A program made the translations under genes and the position numbers. Shown one piece after another: positions 59,670 to 64,000 of a stretch of 64,000 nucleotides of DNA; position 1 is the first letter of the stretch; each line of letters begins with the position of its first letter. Below the pieces are notes generated by a model, which did no database searches, was not told the DNA's origin, and worked only from the letters and a program-made list of their open reading frames with translations. This stretch comes from Andalucia godoyi (Eukaryota > Discoba > Jakobea > Jakobida > Andaluciidae), in the NCBI GenBank assembly GCA_009859145.1, contig VRVR01000023.1, forward strand, positions 62,001 through 126,000, in the 5' to 3' direction.

Positions 59670-62183
59670 ATGACTGAGAAAGAATTGTATGCGCCGAGAT
59701 CCTTGGAATTTTCAGTGACAAAGTTCTCAGGTTCTGATGAACTGTGTTGCAAACGCAACCGCACAGTTCAGATTGACTTGGACATTTCTGCAGTTCTTTT
59801 CAAGGACGGCAAAAAAGTGAAGAACAGGTTTGCGGTGCGGAACATCAATCGACTGGAGCGATGCAATGTCGATTCTTCGTATTGTTTGATTTCATTTGCA
59901 GATTCTTCGCACCCTTATCTACTGAAGTTCTGCAGCGGAATCGATTGCGGAGTCTTTCATGACCTCCTTTCGCTGCTTCGAGGGACTCCGTATTACCCAG
60001 TTTCCAAACCTTCTCCGCAATTGCATTTTCCGATAAAAATACCGGAAGGACAGAGATCGATGCAACATGTCCAAGAGTTCTTTATCACAACCTTCAACTG
60101 TGGCGGCCACACTTTGCCACTGTCTTTTGATGAGTGGATTCCTCAGTGGTCCGCGCATGTGTACGTCATGTCTTTACAGAACATGGTGGATGACGTGCAG
60201 AATGCGAAGAACAAACTTCTGGATTGGATATCCTCGAAACAAAAGGGCTTCACAGTAGTCGCGGCACTCTCATTTGGAACAAACGCGCTCTTTGTCTTTT
60301 GTCATAACGCTGTTTCAAAGAACATTTCAAGCGTCGCTACCGGAACTCTTCTGCTGAAAGAAAAAGAGTCAGCAAGCGGAGCAGCGGCGTGCAGTTTTGA
60401 GCTGTTCAGAACATCTCTTTGTTTCATCAACATCAACCTACCAGAGGAATGTGGCGAAACTGTAGCACGAACGGCAATGTTCAAAAGGATTCTAGCTGAA
60501 GTTCTGCCTGATCGCCCGGGAATTGCAATCGATCCCACGTTTCTGGTAGAGGATGTTACTCACCGGTTTGATCATGTATTTATGTTAGGATCATTCAATT
60601 TCTCCAATTCCGGCAGGCAAATTTCAGTTTCTGTCAGTGACTTTCTTGTTGATCCTGCATTACTGGATGAACACTTTCAGCGATCGGATGAGTTAGCGAG
60701 CTTGCTATCCGGAGACGAACCGTTTTTTGGCTTGCAAGAAGTGTGCGCCGTAACATTTCCTCCAACAAGCCCCTATGTTCCAATGAGTGGTGATTTTGCA
60801 AAAGGAAGAGGATCGCCATCGTGGTCCGATCGAATTCTAATGTCTCAACCACGGAAGACCAAGGCAGTGTTCCCAGTTGCATTGCTGGACAAGCGACATT
60901 TTTCTGACACTTTGAGTGTTGGAAAATACTTGTCGTCAGTCACTGTGAATTTCTCATCACACAGACCCGTGTTTGCGACTTTTCAATTGGCGGCACTTGT
61001 TCCAGTGGTCAGCGTCGCAGACCTATTTTTTGAAAATGCACTAGCTTGCAAGCAGCAGATGTTCATTTTCGTCAATGATATTGAAGTGTTGGAGATGAAA
61101 CCATCCATCTCGGACTTCTCCCACGGATTTGTGGTCTTCAGTGGGAGAGTTCTTGACTGCATCCAACGATCTGCAGAGCTGTCTCACGCCAGTAAGTTTT
61201 CACTGAAAGGCCTGCAGATCCCTGTTCTGCGTCCATCAGCGTTTTCGAAAGAGTCCCTGATAGGAGAAGTCCTGAGACTCTCTGTGATGATTCGTCGTGG
61301 ACGGAGTATTGAATCTCCAGTGGAAGTGGTCGGATATGCTGAGGTGCCACTAATCCATTTGTGCGACAGCAGATCCGGATCTTTTATCTTCGAATCCGAC
61401 GTCAGTCTTCTTGGTGAACGCACCGCTGTTTTGAAAGGCAGCATGTCATTGAAACATTACTCCAGTTCTCCTGGCAGCTTCACTGCTTCTGACGATCGTG
61501 CAGCCAAGTGTGAAAATGTTCAACTTGACGAGATCCGAGAATCGCAGGAGCCCACGCCCTCTGCTGGCACTGATTGGCTTTCGTGTTGCCTTTCAGATTT
61601 ACTGGTGCTTGCCCGCGAAGCGTATCGTGCAGTCCCAGTAGAGCATCGAAAATACAGGTTTCGTGTCTATCGAGACACTGCTCTTGGGTCAGACATCTAC
61701 GAGTTTCTTCAGAACCGTTGTGGTGATGGATCCGAAAGTACTGGAATCTCCATTGGTCAGCGATTTATTGATGAGGGTCTGCTGCAGCATGTGCACCGTG
61801 AACATGGATTCGAAAAAGGATACTTGTTCTATCGTTTTTCTCCAATTGTTGAATCTTTGGAAGGCATTCCGTCCAGTGACGGCGAGAGGATGACAGAACG
61901 AGACGTAGATATCGAGTATCTCTCCTCTATGATGAGAGATCCCAACACCCAGCCACCATTGGCAATCAAAGACCGACCATACCACTTACGAGTTTACAAA
62001 AGATGCGTCACTGGCAAGGAAGTCGTGGATTGGATTGTTCAGGCTTTCAATGGAAGCGTTGATCGAGGGACTGCTGTGCGGATTGGACAATGCCTGATTG
62101 ATGGGAAACTGCTTCATCACGTGGTCGACGAACACCAGTTCGAGGACGCAGAGTATTTCTACAGGTTTCATGCAGACGAATGA
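59670..62183 (+). CDS. Degenerate inositol 5-phosphatase with two DEP domains
   Basis: From ATG 59670 the protein has 837 residues: a PH-like N-terminus (1-105), an inositol polyphosphate 5-phosphatase (IPPc) fold (about 135-435), a C2-like region (about 445-600) and two DEP domains (about 645-735 and 755-837; YRFRVYRDTALGSDIYEFLQ, YHLRVYKRCVTGKEVVDWIV). The fold is shown by TFNCGG (N143), SPSWSDRIL (D387) and SSHRPV. Several catalytic positions differ from active enzymes: the metal-binding QE is Q170-N171, the GDxN is G307-S-F-N310, the NxH is N254-I-N256, and the SDH is S429-S430-H431. A phosphoinositide-binding or scaffold role is inferred. It lacks visible introns. Confidence 0.82.
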   Translation: MTEKELYAPRSLEFSVTKFSGSDELCCKRNRTVQIDLDISAVLFKDGKKVKNRFAVRNINRLERCNVDSSYCLISFADSSHPYLLKFCSGIDCGVFHDLLSLLRGTPYYPVSKPSPQLHFPIKIPEGQRSMQHVQEFFITTFNCGGHTLPLSFDEWIPQWSAHVYVMSLQNMVDDVQNAKNKLLDWISSKQKGFTVVAALSFGTNALFVFCHNAVSKNISSVATGTLLLKEKESASGAAACSFELFRTSLCFININLPEECGETVARTAMFKRILAEVLPDRPGIAIDPTFLVEDVTHRFDHVFMLGSFNFSNSGRQISVSVSDFLVDPALLDEHFQRSDELASLLSGDEPFFGLQEVCAVTFPPTSPYVPMSGDFAKGRGSPSWSDRILMSQPRKTKAVFPVALLDKRHFSDTLSVGKYLSSVTVNFSSHRPVFATFQLAALVPVVSVADLFFENALACKQQMFIFVNDIEVLEMKPSISDFSHGFVVFSGRVLDCIQRSAELSHASKFSLKGLQIPVLRPSAFSKESLIGEVLRLSVMIRRGRSIESPVEVVGYAEVPLIHLCDSRSGSFIFESDVSLLGERTAVLKGSMSLKHYSSSPGSFTASDDRAAKCENVQLDEIRESQEPTPSAGTDWLSCCLSDLLVLAREAYRAVPVEHRKYRFRVYRDTALGSDIYEFLQNRCGDGSESTGISIGQRFIDEGLLQHVHREHGFEKGYLFYRFSPIVESLEGIPSSDGERMTERDVDIEYLSSMMRDPNTQPPLAIKDRPYHLRVYKRCVTGKEVVDWIVQAFNGSVDRGTAVRIGQCLIDGKLLHHVVDEHQFEDAEYFYRFHADE

Positions 62184-62185
62184 TG

Positions 62186-63994
62186 TCATGCCACTCCTTG
62201 ATTTCCGTGTCGACATTCGTCAGTGCAAACATGTCGATTTTTCTGCAGTGGGGTTGCTAGTAGCTTTTCAATTTTGTCCCGAGCGTGTTCATGTTCCGTT
62301 CGGGAGAGGATAAGCGAGTTACCAAACAACTTTCCCAGTCCTACGATACAATGATGCTCAGATTCGAGATCAGAGGAAGGCGAGCGTCGAATGGACTCAG
62401 AAAGAGAATGCAGTACCTCCGAAAGAAATTCTTTGGATTCAGCTTTTCCTCGCAAACGGAATATCTCTGGGAGCTGTTTCCAGATGGTATCCGACAACAG
62501 CAAGCAGGATGGTGTCATGGCGGTCAGCTTCAGCATTGCACGAATAATACTCGGTGGCACACCGACGTGGGCTCTTGACAGTTCGCGAACAAGATAGACT
62601 GCACCATCTGCCATTTCCCATGGCTGCGAATGAGAAGAGTCGGCGCACTGACAGTCAGATGGGTTCCTATTGTCCTGCTGATGTTCCAACGGCACGTCAG
62701 CTGACGGTTCCACCGTCGCGAATCGTAGAGGATTCATTGAGCGACGCATGGACTCTTCGCACTTCTCGCACAAGAGTTCATGGCCGAAAAACGAGGTATT
62801 TTTGCCAAGGGCGACTGCAGCATCCTCTCTCACAACCCACACGTGATCTCCCAAGCGCTCACAAAGTGCAACAAAAATAGAGTTCTTTTGGATCTCAATT
62901 TCGGCGTGTCTTGCATGCACCATATTGCCCAGTACCGTTGCGGCAGTGCAGCGAATGTTCCAGGCACTGTCAGATAAACTCCGAAGGATGCAAGCGAGAA
63001 GATTGTGGACACAGTCTACAGTTACCGCCTTCGATAGTTTTGTGCAGACTTCGTTGATCGCAAGGCAAGCTGCTTCTCTGACCGCGACATGATCCGAGGC
63101 CACTTGCTCAACATAAAATTCCACAACTGAAGAGATGTATTTTTCGACGTACCCTTTTCCTTTGTCCTCAAACACCATTTTCCAGGTTTCTTGGCAGAAA
63201 ATCCGAACTCCTTCCACCGCCTGCAGATATCGATTCAAACACAAAGGGGGAATTAAGTTCGGAAGGTGCGGTTCTCTGGCTTCCCAAGATTCCAACCCCA
63301 TGAGAAACCCACGAACCGCAGCTGAAGCAGCAAACCTCACTTGCGGGGACGAATCTGAAAGACCGCGACGCAAGATCCTTGAATCGAATCCCTCAGGCAA
63401 TTTTGTGCTGTACGCCGACAAGATAAAGAAGCCCTGCTCGCGGATATGGTTATTTGAATGCGTGCACCACACATCAGTGCATTCGTCCCGAATCGACGAT
63501 GGGGGTAGCGCTCGCACAGCTGTGCAAAACGTGCGAAAAGGGACTAGCATGCTTGCCACCTGCACTTCAGAGGGCTCACCGCATTCTGCTGAATGACAAG
63601 CGTGTTCTTCAAAAAAGCCCCATATTTCGGGAAGACAGACCGGCGAGACCAAGCAAATGCGAGCCAGGCATTCAGCAATCGGTGCTCGCAGCCGAGAATC
63701 CACGGTTAACAGGCTTCGAAGTCCACAATTCAGAATCAGTGAGGGCTCATCTAACGTGGTACCATTTTCCAAGAGAATCTTCATACAAATCCAGCAACCG
63801 TGTAAGGTTTCTGGTTGAATTGTACACTTTGGTGCCAGTGCGTCGATTGCGATCTTGGAAACGCGGGACAGCAATGAAATCTTGTCGATTTTATCCAGCC
63901 GACAAGCGTCGGTAAGTTTACTGAAGCCACGTTCTCTTTCAATAAGCTTTGGATCTGTTAGCAAAGCAAACAACTCATCCTCGTTGAGTGACAT
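62186..63994 (-). CDS. HEAT-repeat protein
   Basis: This 602-residue protein from ATG 63994 (MSLNEDELFALLTDPKLIER) is built of helical HEAT/armadillo-type repeats: LSDSSPQVRFAASAAVRGFL, DHVAVREAACLAINEVCTKL, SDSAWNIRCTAATVLGNMV and DHVWVVREDAAVALGKN. A Cys/His-rich, probably disordered segment follows near residue 430. No specific family is recognised; a scaffold or adaptor role is inferred. Its stop codon (62186-62188) lies 2 nt from the stop of the convergent 5-phosphatase-like gene, so the two 3' UTRs must overlap. The start is near the window edge but complete. Confidence 0.75.
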   Translation of the reverse strand: MSLNEDELFALLTDPKLIERERGFSKLTDACRLDKIDKISLLSRVSKIAIDALAPKCTIQPETLHGCWICMKILLENGTTLDEPSLILNCGLRSLLTVDSRLRAPIAECLARICLVSPVCLPEIWGFFEEHACHSAECGEPSEVQVASMLVPFRTFCTAVRALPPSSIRDECTDVWCTHSNNHIREQGFFILSAYSTKLPEGFDSRILRRGLSDSSPQVRFAASAAVRGFLMGLESWEAREPHLPNLIPPLCLNRYLQAVEGVRIFCQETWKMVFEDKGKGYVEKYISSVVEFYVEQVASDHVAVREAACLAINEVCTKLSKAVTVDCVHNLLACILRSLSDSAWNIRCTAATVLGNMVHARHAEIEIQKNSIFVALCERLGDHVWVVREDAAVALGKNTSFFGHELLCEKCEESMRRSMNPLRFATVEPSADVPLEHQQDNRNPSDCQCADSSHSQPWEMADGAVYLVRELSRAHVGVPPSIIRAMLKLTAMTPSCLLLSDTIWKQLPEIFRLRGKAESKEFLSEVLHSLSESIRRSPSSDLESEHHCIVGLGKLFGNSLILSRTEHEHARDKIEKLLATPLQKNRHVCTDECRHGNQGVA

Positions 63995-64000
63995 CGTGCA

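Larger units (their letters stand above)
58934..59899 (+). repeat. Duplicated block copy 2 (right of gap)
   Basis: This is the counterpart of 57850-58813; it continues without break into the full 5-phosphatase-like gene and is therefore the better copy of the locus. Confidence 0.9.

Overview
This is nuclear DNA of a compact, intron-poor, probably unicellular eukaryote. The evidence is a cytosolic ribosomal protein eL33, centrin, eIF2B-alpha, RCL1, a PPWD1-type cyclophilin, DCN1-like and RasGEF genes, lying on both strands with short spacers. Most genes are single open frames (up to about 3,000 codons), many Ser-rich. Only a few loci look spliced. Zn2Cys6 regulators, a RasGEF and filamin-type repeats in an intron-poor genome would suit an intron-poor red alga or an early opisthokont/amoebozoan-type protist. 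The sequence alone does not decide, so no species is claimed.

Layout. 0-5 kb: eL33, an unknown protein and a GH65-type secreted glucosidase. 5-7.8 kb: a gene-poor spacer with one copy of a dispersed repeat. 7.8-11 kb: a membrane-anchored sedolisin-like protein whose catalytic residues appear replaced, then a Pkr1-like small membrane protein. 11-18 kb: a giant protein kinase fused to an apparently dead dual-specificity phosphatase. 19-28 kb: a two-repeat Myb factor, a small unknown, PPWD1 and a Zn2Cys6 factor. 28.8-29.7 kb: a probable gene interrupted by several 31-41 nt introns. 30-33 kb: a putatively N-myristoylated unknown and a RasGEF. 33.5-42.5 kb: one 2,996-residue, putatively myristoylated armadillo/filamin protein. 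42.6-47.4 kb: a DCN1-like gene with a clear 128-bp intron, a LYR-motif protein, a Fanzor/TnpB relic, a second Myb-like protein and another N-acylated unknown. 49-51.7 kb: a second Zn2Cys6 factor and poorly resolved loci. 52-57.4 kb: PGK, RCL1, eIF2B-alpha and centrin. 57.8-59.9 kb: about 964 bp present twice around a 120-N gap, very likely an assembly artefact, carrying an internally deleted Fanzor relic. 59.7-64 kb: a catalytically degenerate inositol 5-phosphatase with two DEP domains, and a HEAT-repeat protein whose stop codon lies 2 nt from its neighbour's.

Main points of interest. (1) Two related Fanzor (eukaryotic TnpB-like) relics share the RuvC-III coding segment and the sequence just 3' of it, which in one copy folds into a GCAA-tetraloop hairpin and an 11-bp hairpin. 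(2) Three separate proteins keep an enzyme fold but have lost key catalytic residues (sedolisin, DSP, inositol 5-phosphatase). (3) One locus gives a full 256-codon frame only if several 31-41 nt introns are removed. (4) Two short dispersed repeat families occur, each with two copies. Many annotated starts are the first in-frame ATG with a plausible N-terminus; none has transcript support here. All family calls are from recognition, without database searches.
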